In this document: in pieces, positions 24,233 to 37,904 of the stretch
How the letters are laid out: every line of letters begins with the position of its first letter
How positions within the stretch are numbered: position 1 is the stretch's first letter
NCBI GenBank assembly: GCA_030280995.1
Contig: JASXTE010000012.1
Span: 8,097,001 to 8,161,000 of the forward strand
Direction of reading: 5' to 3'
DNA: 64,000 nucleotides
Source: Hemileia vastatrix
Lineage: Eukaryota > Basidiomycota > Pucciniomycetes > Pucciniales > Zaghouaniaceae
The notes under the pieces: generated by a model
The model's database searches: none
Seen by the model: the letters and a program-made list of their open reading frames with translations, nothing else
Told to the model about the DNA's origin: nothing
Program-made: the position numbers and the translations under genes

Positions 24233-25827
24233 GTAGCACTAGGAAGGCAAAAAGGTTGCAAGTAGCACTCAAGAAAAAGATAAGAAGGATAAGACTTGAG
24301 ATAAGAAAGTTATTCACTGAAGCGCAAAGTGTTTCATGATTAGTGGATACTCATGTTGCCAGTGTGGGCCATTGCAATAGGTATCAAAGGCAGTGCAGTA
24401 CCTATTATTTAGTCAGGGATCTCAGGAAGCGTAGGGTATGTACGAAAAAGATAGTGTGTTTTAGCGCTAATAGCTGTACTTCCACAAAAGTTTCAGGCAC
24501 CATTGGAACCAAAACCCATAATAATAGATGTACAAAGATCTTTGAGATACTTAGATACTGTTTGACATCATTATATTAGTGCTTAACTTGTGTAGGAAAA
24601 CCCACAGGGCAAGGAAACATAGGAAAGGGGCACTGAAAATACAAATTTATATAAGCACTCACTTGTAAATAGTGTAGGTGTGTGTGTGAGTTAGTAAATA
24701 AATAACAATAGATATTTTTGAGATAGAAATAATAAATGTATTTTACTTTTTTTTGTGCATATTGGATGTGCAAACCAGAAGTAGCGCTGTAGAGTTATTT
24801 TATTGCTACAGTAAGGATAGTATTAGATAGAGCGCTTCAAGAGGGAGTGACTGAGAATACTAGTGCTTAATAAAAATAGATATAGCCCGCATTTTGATTG
24901 CTTATATTAAAATATTTTTTTTTCTTTTTTCTTTAAAAAGACCTCTATAAGTTATTCTACTTTCTCCTCCATAGTAAAAATAAATAACTACACTTACAAT
25001 ACATGCCTACACTGTCTTTAAATATTAGAGTGGAAGGCACTTTCTTTTTAAAATTGGATTTATAAAGGAGAACCAACCCATCTTGGAATTGTGTCTATAG
25101 CTTAGTATTATAGAACTTTTTCTTTCTACAACATGTAACTATTGACATGTGTATATAAAAATCTAACTATATAAATATGCTAGTAGAAAATAGAAAAAGA
25201 GAAATAGAAATACAATGAACAATCAGTTGTTCTTACAAGATTTACTAAATTTTTTTCTTTGAATCACATAGAGTTTTGAAATAAATGGGTATTTAAGGTA
25301 GAATTCTTGGGGTTTTGATTTTAAAGTTGCCTTTTCACAACCAGATTTTTATGGAAAGTGGCTACCAGTAGCATTTCACTTAAGGAAAGTAACAGAAATA
25401 AGGATAATTTAGAAAATTAATTAACAAGAGATATTAGAAATTTTGAAGGAACTGATACATGGAAGCCTTTTTAAATTTGTACTTTGGATCCATTATTATT
25501 TATTTTAGATCATACAGACTTGAAATATTTCACGACTCATAAAAATCATCTCCATAACAATAAAAAAAAGCTAGTTTCTTGAGTCCTTTTCATTTTGGTA
25601 TTTTAAATTACTCAGAAACAAATAGTCCTTCATATTCACTTTCTAGATAACCTAATTTTTTGAATTATTAAAAGAGAATACCTTGCAGTTAAACACACCT
25701 TTTTTTCCAAAGAAACTAGTAATGGGGAGATATTTAGGAATTAATTCTATTAAATTATATTTTAGAAAAAATAATAAGAGTGTAGACCCTTTATTACACT
25801 ATTAAAATTCCATAAGTGAAGAAGAAA
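24233..25827. other. Region between elements F and B, nothing recognised
   Basis: AT-rich, no open frame with recognisable content. It should be the continuation of the sequence left of 15432, that is the probable LTR of element G and what follows it. The GCGCT motifs near 24460, 24784 and 24832 are not enough to assign it. Confidence 0.3.
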
Positions 25828-27584
25828 TGTCAGCCTGGATATCTCCAGGACTGAGTAAAAAGTACTTATAAGTTATGTTAAACACATGGACTACACATGG
25901 GAGCAATAAATTAGAGTACACATATAGTATACATAAGTAAATTTATGATAATATAAGATATATGCCATTATAACACCTTATATACATGCATATATCCATC
26001 TTTTATAAGTCTTATGTACTTAATATTAAGTTGTAATATGTTATTGTAATCTTTAGAGCCTTAGATATAAGGCTACATAATTTATAAGTAGACTTAAAGC
26101 TCTTATTGTCATTGTTTTATGTAAAAAACAAGAAATGCGCTTTAAATCACTTAAAAGTTGATTATATGCGCTATAAATTTGTTAATATTAAAATTACACT
26201 TTGACAGATCAATTTTTATTAATTAGGAGTATTGATTTAACTACTCAAATGAATAAAAATAACATATTTCAAATTTGGTGTTTTTTATGCCAGAAATGGC
26301 TTCTGTGTACTGGACACATACTGCCTGCATTTTTCCAGTGTGAATAGCTTCTTTTTTAGCAAAGTTAGCTTTTTCACACTATAATTACCCCATATTCTAC
26401 ACCCACTGTGGGGAAACACGCTAAAATAGGCAACAGGCACTTATTTAGTGTCCTAGCTTAATTACAAGTGCATTGACCCTCTTTATATGCACTAATTTCA
26501 TTAATAACCTCAATCTTGGCGCTTTAATTCACTACCACACTTAAATTTGCCTAAATTAGTCAAGGATTTACCCATGCAAGTGCCTTCCAAGGACTGCATG
26601 TAGTTACCCCACATCTCACACCCTTTTTTGGGTTTCTAAGTGGCTTCTCAGTCAATATTGGTTATTTTTGAATGGGGATTTCACGTAGTATAATATCAGG
26701 ATTAGCCCCAAAATTTCTACTTTTAATCCCCCTTATTATTGAGTTATTATTACTATTAATTTTTCCTTTTTAGTCTTTTATTTTAATGTATAACATGCAT
26801 ATACTCTCTTTTTTGCTTATTCTTTAATTTTGATGGATTAACCCTATTACTATATGATTTTGGCGGGTGATATTACTCTAATTATGTTACTGGACACTCA
26901 TTATGTGCTAGACATGTTTATTAGGTGAAATTAGGAGTCATTAATCATGTATAGAGCTGGTAAATCAAGGGGTTCATTGGGGAAGTTATTGTGTATAAAA
27001 GGAAGGGGTTTTTGGTCTTGTTTTCTACATTCTTTATCATTACAATTAAATCATATAACCAAATCAATTACAATACATATAAATAGCACTTATAAAGTCT
27101 TTGAATAGTATCTGAATTATTAAATCTATTTTTCTACCAACTATAAGATTGTAAGCCATATATATAATTAGTGAGATTTATATTACTGAGACCCTCACCA
27201 CACTATATGGGGGCGGACTTGTTAGCAAGTCCGCAACCTTGGACTCAAATTCACCACAGATTGAACACACATTGAGCTATTGAAAAAGGAACCATACAAA
27301 CAGGGATGAACACCACTCAGAAGAACAGTTTTAGGTGGGTCTTCAAGTAGAGTTCAATATGAGTTCAGTATGAGTTCAGTCTGAGTTCCATCTGAGTTTT
27401 TTCTGAGTTCAGGTTGGGGACTTTCTAGCAAGTCCACCCCCTATATTGCATAATGCCTTATATTGAGTTATATTTTTAATAATTATTGTATTTTTACTAC
27501 AGTATTCATATAGGACCATTTAAATCTTCTAGACACTGACCATTCAAGATAGTTCATGTCTTTGTACTTGACCTCAGCCTGACA
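25828..27584 (+). repeat. 5' LTR of element B, with MITE2
   Basis: 1757 bp, or 1494 bp once the 260-bp MITE2 and 3-bp duplication are subtracted, exactly the length of the 3' LTR. TATAAAA at 26994-27000 is followed by TCTACATTCTTTATCATTAC, probably the promoter and transcript start, conserved in all four LTR copies. The bases after the LTR, ATTGGGGGCCTTTCC, are the primer-binding-site position. Confidence 0.9.
27196..27455. mobile_element. MITE2, 260 bp, copy in the 5' LTR of element B
   Basis: Starts CACCACACTATATGGGGGC and ends ATTGCATAATG, with CCT on both sides (27193-27195, 27456-27458). The three other LTR copies read GAGACCCTTATATTGAG or similar with one CCT-like triplet and no insert. 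A 3-bp TSD and the GGGGG near the ends place it with Harbinger-type MITEs. Palindromes GGACTTG-TTAG-CAAGTCC near the left end and GGACTT-TCTAGC-AAGTCC near the right end are conspicuous. Confidence 0.9.
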
Positions 27585-28184
27585 ATTGGGGGCCTTTCCT
27601 CAAGAATTCTGTTGGTTATCTTCCAGTAAGTAAAAATTCAAAAAGAGCCTACAAGTAAATAAAATCCCTATAGAAATATTTTGATAAATTACAACAGGTT
27701 GGGGTCACTTATATAGTGATTTCAGAAAAAGAAGCCCTGTTATATAATAAAATTGTGATATTGAATCAACAATTTTACCTCAAATTTAACATAAAATTGT
27801 TATTAGTGGGAGTCTTTCAAAAGACCAATTAAATTTGTGATCTTTTCAGATAATAAACCAGTTAAATAGAAACTGATAAATTGTTTTCTTTTTAAACAGG
27901 ACTCTTAATACCTTTTTATTGGTTTGTAAAATTCATTTAATATTTAGAAAGAGTCTTACTGACAGATTTTCTTTTTTAAATATAAAAAAATGGCTAAATA
28001 TTGTAGACCAGTTAAGTCAAGTGACCACATAAAAGCATATTTGACTTTTGGAACTTATAAATTCACTTAATACCTACAAGTAAGTAATAAAATTGTCTTC
28101 AGTGGTACTGATAAATACTGATAAAACTCCTTTTGAAGTTTTAAGATCTCAAATTTCAATTCTTTGATTAAATTCCACCTAAAA
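27585..28184 (+). other. Leader of element B
   Basis: AT-rich untranslated stretch between the LTR and the gag start. It contains loose versions of CAGTTAAGTCAAGTGAC (near 28010) that recall the leader repeats of elements A and F, but no clear array. Confidence 0.45.
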
Positions 28185-31100
28185 ATGCGTGACATTAATG
28201 ATCTTGTGACTAATAAGGCAAAACCTTATAGCTTAAGACCTAGAGCTGAAAGACCTGTTACAGGACATTCAAATGGAGGGCCAGGATTCTCCCACAAACA
28301 GCAACACTCCACAAATGTCTCTGGAGAAAGGGAAAAACTGTTAAAACAGGTATCAATAAAGAAAACAAGAAATACCTTACAAGAATAAATTCACTCCCTA
28401 TTCACTCTACTGAACACCTTAACAATAAGAGTCAACAACATAGTAGACCAGATAAACAATCTGGAGAAAAGAGCAGCTCAGGGTTTTGTAGAAGTCAATC
28501 AAGCTCTAGTGGAAATAAAGTCTAAACCAACAACAGTTGCACCAAACAATTCCAAAGCCACAACTCCAGCCCAAGAGGAGGTCCAAAAGATTACTGTAAG
28601 CAAACAAAAGTGGGACTGGTATGCCCAAAACTACAACAACCCTCAAAAGCAGGGCTCCATCAGTCACCCTTACGGGAGAAAGCCAAGGAGAGGCAGGGGA
28701 AATGGAATAAGACCTTGGTAAGTCATCCATCTTTTCAGGATCGATTATATAATACTAACAATGAGTTACTTATAGGTAATGAGATTGATAGAGAGTTGCT
28801 AGATATAATTGATGAGGATTTAAAAAATTATTCATTTGAAAATAACATGTTAAACTTGTCTTTACATGATGACAATTTACATAGTTTTATTGATCACCAG
28901 GATAATACTATTAATATAAAAATGGAACCAAATGAATTAAATCTTGAGCCTGATGATGAGTCTTCTGAATTGGACACAGAAAAAATTGAATATTTTCTAA
29001 AAGAAAATCCAATGGAATCAAAAATCATTAGCAAATTATTATTAAGAATTGAAAAATTGGAAGAATTCTCTAGAGAGTCAAACAATAATACAGAAAGTGA
29101 ATTATTAAACCTCACACAATCATTGAGTAAAACAGCCAATAGGTTAAAAATTATTGAAAATTCAAATAATGAATTAACCAATGAAAATAAAAGATTAAAC
29201 TCTGAGATTAAGAATTTAGAAAATAAATTGGAACATTCTCAGAATATTTTGGCTACTATAGAGGGATATGTAAAATTGTCTTTTTCAAATGTGAATGATA
29301 CATTAACACATATACCTGTAATAAAAGATAGGTTACAAAGAGTAGAAATTGAAATAGTTAACATTTTGAAAAATACTAATAAAGTAAATGATAATACCTC
29401 TTATGTGGAAAAAGTACCAGTTTTTATGAAACACTCAGATGATAAAACAATGATTTAACATGAACATAGTGTCATGGGCTCTGAGGATATAAAATCAGTA
29501 TAGGATGAAATAAATGATCATCTTTCTAAAGTAATTGAGTTACTCAATATTCCTCAGTTTAGGGAAGCCCTAAGTTAGATCAGTGCCCTTCTTTTGACGG
29601 GGATTCAAAGTCTGATTGTCAACAATTCATTCAGAGAATTGATAACTTAAAGTTTTCATACAAATTACCTGATGAAGAAATTACATCAAAATTGATATCT
29701 TGATTTACAGATGTGTCCTTATTATGTTTTGAATCTGTATTGAGTGAGGGAATTAACTACTCCTGGAATGAATGGAAGGCACTAATTGAAAGTCAATTTG
29801 GTGGCCCAAAATTTAGAATTACTCAACAAAGATTGTTTGAGAAAGCCAGATATAATCCAAATGCTGGAGATAAACCCATGGTATTTTAAATTAATTTAAT
29901 AAAAATCATGAAAGCCATGGAACCAAAAATGGATTATGATGAGTGGAAAGAAAAAATAATATATAAATTGCCTATATCAGTCAGAGAAATTATTGTAGCT
30001 AGAACTGAAACCATCAGAGATACTTCTGGGTTTATTAATGTATGTAATGAAATATTATTGAACCACAAATATGAAACCAGGTATAATAATTACAAACAAA
30101 GTGTTGAGGTAGTAAAACCTACTACAGATAAGTTACCAGTGGAGAAGAAAAAACCTTCAGCTCCCCTTGTCCCTAAAAGACAAGAAAATAACACTTGTTA
30201 CAAATGTAATGAACGTTAGGCTAAAGGTCATACTTGTAAGAAAAGAATAAATTTTATTAAAAACTCACAAGATTCTGAATCAAGTAATCATGAAGAAAAG
30301 AATGTGGAATCCAGTGAGGATTGTAAAAGTAACATTTCTTACAGTGATGATGAAAATGAGTTATATGTATTAGAACAGGATATTATGTTCCTGAATGATG
30401 CTATAACTCATACAGATACATCTTTAACTTCCATTGAAGAAGCTGAAATTATTAAAGATGTATCTCATGATACTTACAAAATAACACCTATAAGAGCGCC
30501 TGTTCTTATATGTGAAAAAGAAATGAATGCCATTCTAGACACTGGGGCTGCAGGTAGTGTAGTTTCTATTAACACATTAATGAAACTTGATAGTAAGTAT
30601 AAAGAAAAACTAGAACTTGTACAGACAAAGGACTGGAGGGGTTTTGGTTCAGTATTAAATCCAATTGCCAAATAAAAAACTGCTGTATTCTTTAGATATA
30701 ATAATGGATATGTAAGAGCAGTGTGTGAATTTGTGGTAATGGATAATAATAATTTTAGTGATTGGTTTATCATTGGCAATGACTTATTGACCTAATTTGG
30801 CATCAAGCTAGATCCTGCAAATGGTTTCTTCACTATAGGAGTAAATGGGAAAAGAAAATTCAAGATTTTCTCTGAAAATTCAGTTTATTCCATTGCTCCT
30901 AAAGAAGAACAACTGCAAGGTGGAAGAACAACCTCTGAAGTGGCAGAATTGGAAAATGAAATCCAAAAAGCCTCTTTCAGTCCTCAACTCTCAAAAATTG
31001 AAGAAAGCAATATTTTGAGATTGATAAAATCTTATCCTATGGCATTCGCTCATGGTTCAAATGAACTAGGATTAGTCAAAGACCATGAGATGAAAATCTC

Positions 31101-34040
31101 TTTAAGTTGTGATTTGGATAATATTCCTGGCAGCTTGAAAAAGAAACCTTACCCAGATTCTCCAGAAAAAAGAAAAGACATTGAAGACAACATTAAAATG
31201 TTTTTAGAAATGGGTATTGTTGAAAAAGTGGACATGACACCTAAGTATTGTGTTGTTTCACCAGTTTTAATCTCTTATGAAAAAGACAAGGCAAGATTAT
31301 GCGGTGATTACAGAGCTCTGAATACATTCACTGTAGATAATATCTACCCTCTACCAAGGATAGATTCTATCCATGCTACCTTTCAAGGAGAAAAATATAT
31401 TTCCTGTCTGGATGGAAACAAAGGTTACCACCAGATTCCTGTGGAAAAGAATTCTCAGAATTACTTACTCATAACCACACACATGGGAATATATAAATAT
31501 GTGAGAATGCCTTTTGGCCCAAAGAATGCACCTTCAGTCTTCCAAAAATTGATGGATAGTATTTTTCATCTGGAAATGGTTGAACAATGACTTTTGGTTT
31601 ATATTGATGACATCATAGTGTTTTCAAAAACATATGATGAACATTTAAATCACCTGAAAAGAGTATTTCAAAAGATGGATGAAATCAATATGACAATTTC
31701 ATTAAAGAAATGTAAGTTTGGATTTCAATCCTTGAAAGTACTTGGACATGTTGTATCTGGATTACAAATTTGTTTTGACCAGAACAAAGTGGAATCAATT
31801 AAAAACATTGGTATACATAAGAATGTGAAAGATGTTCAAATTTTTTTAGGTATGTGTGGATATTATAGACATTATATAAAAAACTACCAATCCATTGCAG
31901 CCCCTTTAACAAACTTAATCAGGAAAAATGAGGCTTTCATTTGGAATAATGAAAGACAACACACCTTTGATAAATTGAAGGAATGTTTAATGTCATCTCC
32001 AATATTGGGACTGCCAGATTTTAACCTACCCTTTATCTTGTACACTGATGCAAGCTTCACAGGGTTAGGTGCTGCTTTACAGCAGAAACAGATAATAAAT
32101 GGAAGCTTATCTGAAGTATTTATCTTTTACATATCCAGAACCTTAAGAATGACAGAATTAAGGTATGGTGCCACACAACTGGAATGTTTAGCCATTGTGT
32201 GGGTCTTGGAGAAACTTCATTACTATCTGGAGGACAAGAAGTTTGAATTAATAACAGATTTCAGTGCAGTAAAATCATTACTAAACATGAAAACACCTAA
32301 TAGGCACATGTTTAGATGGCAACTAGCTGTACAAGAGTACAGAGGAAGAATGACAATCACCCACAGAGCAGGAACATTGCATTCTTATGTGGATTTATTA
32401 TCCAGAAGCCCTTTTGCAAATGATACTGACAACCCAGCTTATGTACCTGAAAATGAGGTTATACATATATTTGGGAATTATATTGTGGATTTAGAGGAAG
32501 ATTTTATGCAAACTATACTGAAAAAATATTCATCTGATAAATATTTGACTAAACTATCTACCATTCTAAATGTTCCAACTAATTCCTCCATGAGTGCATT
32601 AACTAAAACCTTGCCTCCAAAATATAGAAATGATTTGGAAAAAGGTAAACTGTCAATTGAAGATGGATACATATATTACAGGAAAAAGCTAAGTAATGTA
32701 ATAGTAATAACACCTTCTATAAAAAAGTTAATGTTGAGTACTTGTCATGATGACATCCTAGCTGGTCATTTTGATTTTAACAAAACATTAACTAGAGTTA
32801 AAAATACAGCCTGGTTGATAAATATGAAAGAAGATGTACAAAAATACATTGAAACATGTGACTCTTGTCAGAAATCTGAAAGATTTACTGGAAAGAGAGC
32901 TGGGTTATTACAAAAAATAGAGCAGCCAAAAGCTCCATGGGAAATCATCAACATGTATTTTGTCACTGGCTTGCCATTAGCAGGAAAAGAAAGTTTCAAT
33001 TCTTGCTGGGTAATTGTAGATAGATTAAAAAAAATGTGTAAATTAATGCCTACCCATAAAGAGGTATCTGCAAAAGACTTGGAACTACTTTGGTGGACTC
33101 AAATGATGAATACTGCTGGGTTTCCCAAAGCCATAATTACTGACAGAGACCTTAAATTTACTTCAGAGTTCTGGACATGTTTGATGGAAGTATCAGGTTG
33201 TCAATTGAAATTGTCTACAGCACACCACCCACAAACTGATGGGCTAGCTGAAAGAATGATATAGACTCTTGAAGACATGATCAGAAGATATTGTGCCTTT
33301 GGATTAGAATACAAAGACAATGAGAAATTCACACAAGACTGGGTAACATTAATTCCTGGCCTTGAATTTGCTTATAATAGCACAACTCATTCTGTAACAG
33401 AGAAAAACCCATTTGAACTCTGGCTGGGATACGTACCAAATACCCCTGTAAATCATTTAAATAAATTACCAAGGCTAGATATACACCCTGGTACTAAATC
33501 CTTTATTCATATGCAACAAATGTGTAGAAAGCATGCAGAGGAATGCATCCAAAAAGCATTTGAATATGAAAAGAAAAGGTGGGATAAATCTCATAAAGAA
33601 TTTGAGTTCAAAAAAGGAGATGAAGTCCTAATTTCAACACTACATTTTAACTTACAAGGTAATGTTAAATTAAAGGACCCCTTTGTAGGACCTTTTTGTA
33701 GTCAGCAAAATTGTTTTTAATAATGCTGTGGAGGTCATATTATATGCCCCATATGATAGGAAACAACCAGTTTTCCCTATCTCATTATTAAAACCTTACC
33801 ATGCAAATGATCCTGACTTTTTTACAAAAAGAAGAGGAAGGCCTAAAAAGCAACCTGAAGAAATTGTGGAAAAAGAAGAAATTGAAAAAATACTCAAGAA
33901 AAGAATCCTTACTAAAGAGAAAGGAACTGAGTATTTTTTAATATTTAAGAAGGGGAAATCAAATAAAATTTGATAAATGGATACCTAAAAAATAAATTTC
34001 AAATCTATCCTCCCTTCTTAAAAAATTTAAACAGAAATAA
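28185..34040 (+). pseudogene. Gag-Pol polyprotein of element B, broken
   Basis: Starts about ATG 28185 (MRDINDLVTNKAKPYS). A coiled-coil, Asn/Glu-rich Gag N-terminus (28740-29450) is followed by the Gag domain (29580-30110), zinc knuckle CYKCNER-stop-AKGHTC (about 30197-30237), protease LDTGAAGSVVS (about 30535), RT (31120-31850) with VYIDDIIVFSKT, RNase H YTDASFTGLG (about 32041), integrase zinc region HDDILAGHF...CDSCQ (32746-32870), core with ITDRDLKFTSEFW and HHPQTDGLAERM, the RRGRPKK segment and a damaged chromodomain-like tail. About a dozen stops or shifts break it, including TGA just before YIDD (31588-31590). The first integrase Asp is Tyr (NMYFVTG). The SP/TDRD site keeps the normal Asp, unlike A and F. 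Confidence 0.9.
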
Positions 34041-34212
34041 ATTTCTGTTCAACAAGCTGAGGGGTTAAAAACCAGTACTCATAATTTTTTTTTATTTCTT
34101 TAAAGAATTAATCTTTAATGTTACAGAATTTTCTGAATACCTGAAAAATATCATAAAAATAAAAAAAAGTGTATAACTTATCATTTTTTTATTATTTTTT
34201 TGGGTGGGAAAG

Positions 34213-35706
34213 TGTCAGCCTGGATATCTCCAGGAATGTGTAAAAAGTACTTATAAGTTATGTTAAACACATGGACTACACATGGGAGCAATAAATTAGA
34301 GTACACAAATAGTATACATAAGTAAATTTATGATAATATAAGAAACATGCAATTATAAAACCTTATATACACGCATATATCCACATTTTATAAGTCTTAT
34401 GAACTTAATATTAAGTTGGGATACTCTAGGGTGATCTTAAGAAACTTAAATATAAGGATACATAATTTTTAAGTAGACTTAAAGCTGTTATTTTCATTGT
34501 TTTATGTAAAAAACAAGAAATGTGCTTTAAATCACTTAAAATTTGATTATATGCGCTATAAATTTAATAATATTAAAATTTCACTTTGAAAGATAAATTT
34601 CTCTTAATTAGGAATATTTATTCAGCTACTAAAATGCATAAAAATAACACTTTTCAAATTTGGTGTTTTTTATGCCAGAAATGGCTTCTGTGTACTGGCC
34701 ACATACTTCCTGCATTTTTCCCAAGAGAATAGCTTCATTTTTAGCAAAGTTAGCTTTTTCACATTATAATTACCCCACATTCTACACCCACTGTTGGGAA
34801 AAACGCTAAAATAGGCAACAGGCACTTATTTAGTGTCCTAGCTTCATTACAAGTGCATTGACCCTCTTTATATGCACTAATTTCATTAATAACCTCAATC
34901 TTGGTTCTTTAATTCACTACCATGCTTATATTTGCCTAAATTAGTCAAGGATTTACCCATGCAAGTGCCTTCCAAGGACTGCATGTAGTTACCCCACATC
35001 TCACACCCTTTTTTGAGTTTCTAAGTGGTTTCTCAGTCAATATTGGTTATTTTTGAATGGGGATTTCACCTAGTATAATGTCAGGATTAGCCCCAAAATT
35101 TTACTGTTAATCCCACTTTTTATTGAGTAATTATTAGTCTTAATTTTTCCTTTTTAGTCTTTTATTTTAATGTGTAACATGCATATACTCTCTTTTTTGC
35201 TTATTCTTTAATTTTGATGGATTATCCCTATTACTACATGATTTTGGCAGGTGATATTACTCTAATTTTTTTACTAGACACTCATTATGTTGCTAGACAT
35301 TTTTATTAGGTGAAATGAGGCATCATTAATCATTTATAGAGCTGGTAAATTAACAGGTAAATTGGGGAAGTTATTCTATATAAAAGGAAGGGGTTTTTGG
35401 TCTTGTTTTCTACATTCTTTATCATTACAATTCAATCATATAACCAAATAAACTACAATACAAATCAATAGCACTTATAAAGTCTTTGACTAGTATCTGA
35501 ATTTTTAAATCTATTTTTCTACCAGCTATAAGATTGTAAGCCATATATATAATTAGTGAGATTGATAATACTGAGACCCTTATATTGAGTTATATTTTTA
35601 ATACTTATTGGATTTGTACTACAGTATTCATATAGGACCATTTAAATCTTCTAGAAACTGACCATTCAAGCTAGTTCAAGTCTTTGTACTTGGATTCAGC
35701 CTGACA
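34213..35706 (+). repeat. 3' LTR of element B
   Basis: 1494 bp, TGTCAGCC...CTGACA, without a MITE. The TATATAAAA box is at 35377-35385. The short purine run GGGTGGGAAAG just before it (34202-34212) is the likely polypurine tract. Confidence 0.9.
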
Positions 35707-36735
35707 ATAAAAGAGGGTAAGATTAATTTTATTGCTTGACTAAAAATGATGGTATTAAAACAGATTTTTCATCTTTGAACCATTAATGTCTAATTTTATT
35801 TAGAAAATTCATGCTTCTCCAGAAGCAGGATACCTAGGACCTGGAAGGGAATTATATTTTCTCACTTGCTCATTTTTTTGTTAAAGATTCTGAAAAGAGG
35901 TGATTAAGTATGTTAGGTCTTGTGATATTTTTCAAAGAAATTTTATCAATATAAAAGTTAAATAAGGAGTGCTCAATACATTGTAAGCCCCTTCCAGAAA
36001 ATGGTCTGTGATTGAAATGTATTTTATAGTAAACACCAGAAAAAAATGTTGGAACATGCTATCAGGTTACAGACTTATTTTCTTGTGAAGTTTCATCCAT
36101 TAAAAGGTCTTATTTCTACTGTATTAGTTGTGGAAATATGTACAAAAGATGCATAATTATTTTGTTGTAAAGAGTCACTAATTTCCAAACAATAAGCTGC
36201 CTTATTCTTAGATAAAACTTTCAGATAACATGGCTTAACTTTTAACATCATCAGTGATAGAGCAGAATCTTGATTCTAAAGATTCATGAAATAAACTTAT
36301 CAGAAGCTAAGGGTTTAATCATTTTATTCCACAGAATATCATTCACAGAAAAATAGTAATTTGGATAGAATGAATCAAACTTTCAAAACCTACCTTTAAA
36401 AAAATTATTATTGGTAAAAACTACAGCAGAAAATGGCTTACATAGCTTAGTTTTCATTCAAAAATGATTTTTCTTCTTCTCAAAATTTTGTCTATGCATG
36501 TGTTTATGTATGTAAAGTTCCCAGAAGCTAGTTCTTGCAATTTTTTATGCATAGGACCTTTCACCACTTCCTCCCTCTCCCACCACTTAATGCTTGCCTC
36601 AAAATCCTCAAGATTTTTGTATTTTTTCCCTCATCTTCTTCTTTATTGATTGGTATAAGTAAAGGTATGTTTCTCACTTTCATTTTCAAATTATATGCTC
36701 ACAATTATTTTTTTAAGTTTTTAAGTTTTTTCTCA
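35707..36735. other. Region left of the Tc1 transposase, nothing recognised
   Basis: No supported gene. It should include the left end of the Tc1 element, but I could not find an inverted repeat matching the sequence right of 61644. Confidence 0.3.
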
Positions 36736-36910
36736 ATGGGCACTTCATGGGATGGCATCAAGCAAGTAAGTGACAAACAATGCACAATGGTTGTTGGTAT
36801 GGTCAGAGAAGGGAATTTTCCTGCTTCTGTTGCCTATGAATTAGGATTACCTGAATCCACAGTCCGCACCATCATGAAGAGATGGAACAAACATGGATGT
36901 GTTGAAACCT
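36736..36910 (+). pseudogene. Tc1/mariner transposase, piece 1 (N-terminal HTH)
   Basis: ATG at 36736 starts MGTSWDGIKQVSD. The segment GNFPASVAYELGLPESTV followed by RTIMKRWNKHGCVE is a typical helix-turn-helix of Tc1-type transposases that binds the element ends. The frame is lost at about 36910, where an unrelated AT-rich insert begins. The frame resumes at 37905 with EKPGPHPGL. Confidence 0.8.
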
Positions 36911-37904
36911 GTTAACTTGTACAGTAGAAAGTGGTAGAAAAATAATTTTATATAGGCTATAATGGATGGGAAGGTAGACTTTAAAAGAAATTTAAGAATA
37001 ATAATTTAATAAGTTAATTGATTTAAATTTTATGTTGAACAGTGGAATTTACCAAAAGAAAGACTTTTATTATGTATCTCTTTTGTCAATAATAAATAAT
37101 AATAGTTTTATTTCAATGGGAAATAAGAAGAACAATTTAAAAAGAAAACAAAATATTTATATAATTTTGTAATATATTATTTGATGATCAAAAACAAAAA
37201 TTCAAAACCAGTATTTATAATAAAATAAAAGACAATGGGAAATTTGTTGAAGTCAAAAAACTCATTGATAAACTTAAAGATGAAATATAGAGTGTAATAA
37301 GATTAATATAGTTGTGGGAATAATTTAAAAACTTGAATAATAAATTAAGTATTAATAAAATAAACAAATTTCAATAAATATAATAAACCTTTAAACTTTA
37401 ATTTATAAAAATTAACTCCAAAGTTTTAATAATATTTAAGATTTAATTACCCCTTAAAGCTCCAAGGAAATACTAAGAACCCTCATTTTCTCTCTCTGGC
37501 CCCCCTCTAGCCAACTTCAAGCAATTTCTGAGTCCCCAGTAAATACAATAGACTTAGATCTACAAATTAGCTGTGTTTAATTGTAAGTTTAAAGAATATT
37601 TACTAATTTTATAATTATCTTTAATAATTTAATTAAACAACACAAATTTATATCACTTTACTGAATAGAATATAATAACTTTAAAATGTAATAAAAAATT
37701 TTATAATAATTTTAATAATTTTTTTATAATAAAATAAATCAGCCAAGTTTTCCTATTATAAACAACACAAATTTATATCACTTTACTGAATAGAATATAA
37801 TAACTTTAAAATGTAATAAAAAATTTTATAATAATTTTAATAATTTTTTTATAATAAAATAAATCAGCCAAGTTTTCCTATTATAAATAAGTTACTGGCT
37901 GAAA
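36911..37904. mobile_element. Unidentified AT-rich insert of about 1 kb in the Tc1 gene
   Basis: It splits the transposase frame between GCVE and KPGPHPGL. The edges GAAACCTG (about 36904-36911) and GAAAAACCTG (about 37901-37910) may be a target duplication, with two bases uncertain. No coding region. It holds an exact 125-bp tandem duplication at 37636-37885. I cannot name the family; a non-autonomous element or a SINE-like copy are options. Confidence 0.45.
37636..37885. repeat. Tandem duplication, two 125-bp units
   Basis: The units at 37636-37760 and 37761-37885 look identical by eye. Each starts AACAACACAAATTTATATC and ends TTTTCCTATTATA. Identity suggests a recent event or an assembly effect. 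Confidence 0.85.

Larger units (their letters stand above)
25828..35706 (+). mobile_element. Ty3/Gypsy LTR retrotransposon B
   Basis: A 9.9-kb element on the plus strand with LTRs at 25828-27584 and 34213-35706, ends TGTCAGCCTGGATATC...CAGCCTGACA. The flanks AGAAA (25823-25827) and ATAAA (35707-35711) differ at one base, which fits an aged 5-bp duplication. Internal gag-pol is at about 28185-34040. The same LTR family occurs twice more in this window, at 599-4552 and 6701-8388. The 5' LTR is longer only because of a MITE2 insertion. Confidence 0.9.

Noticed and set aside
28894..29181. 95-codon minus-strand frame inside element B
   Set aside because: Shadow of the coiled-coil Gag region on the plus strand.
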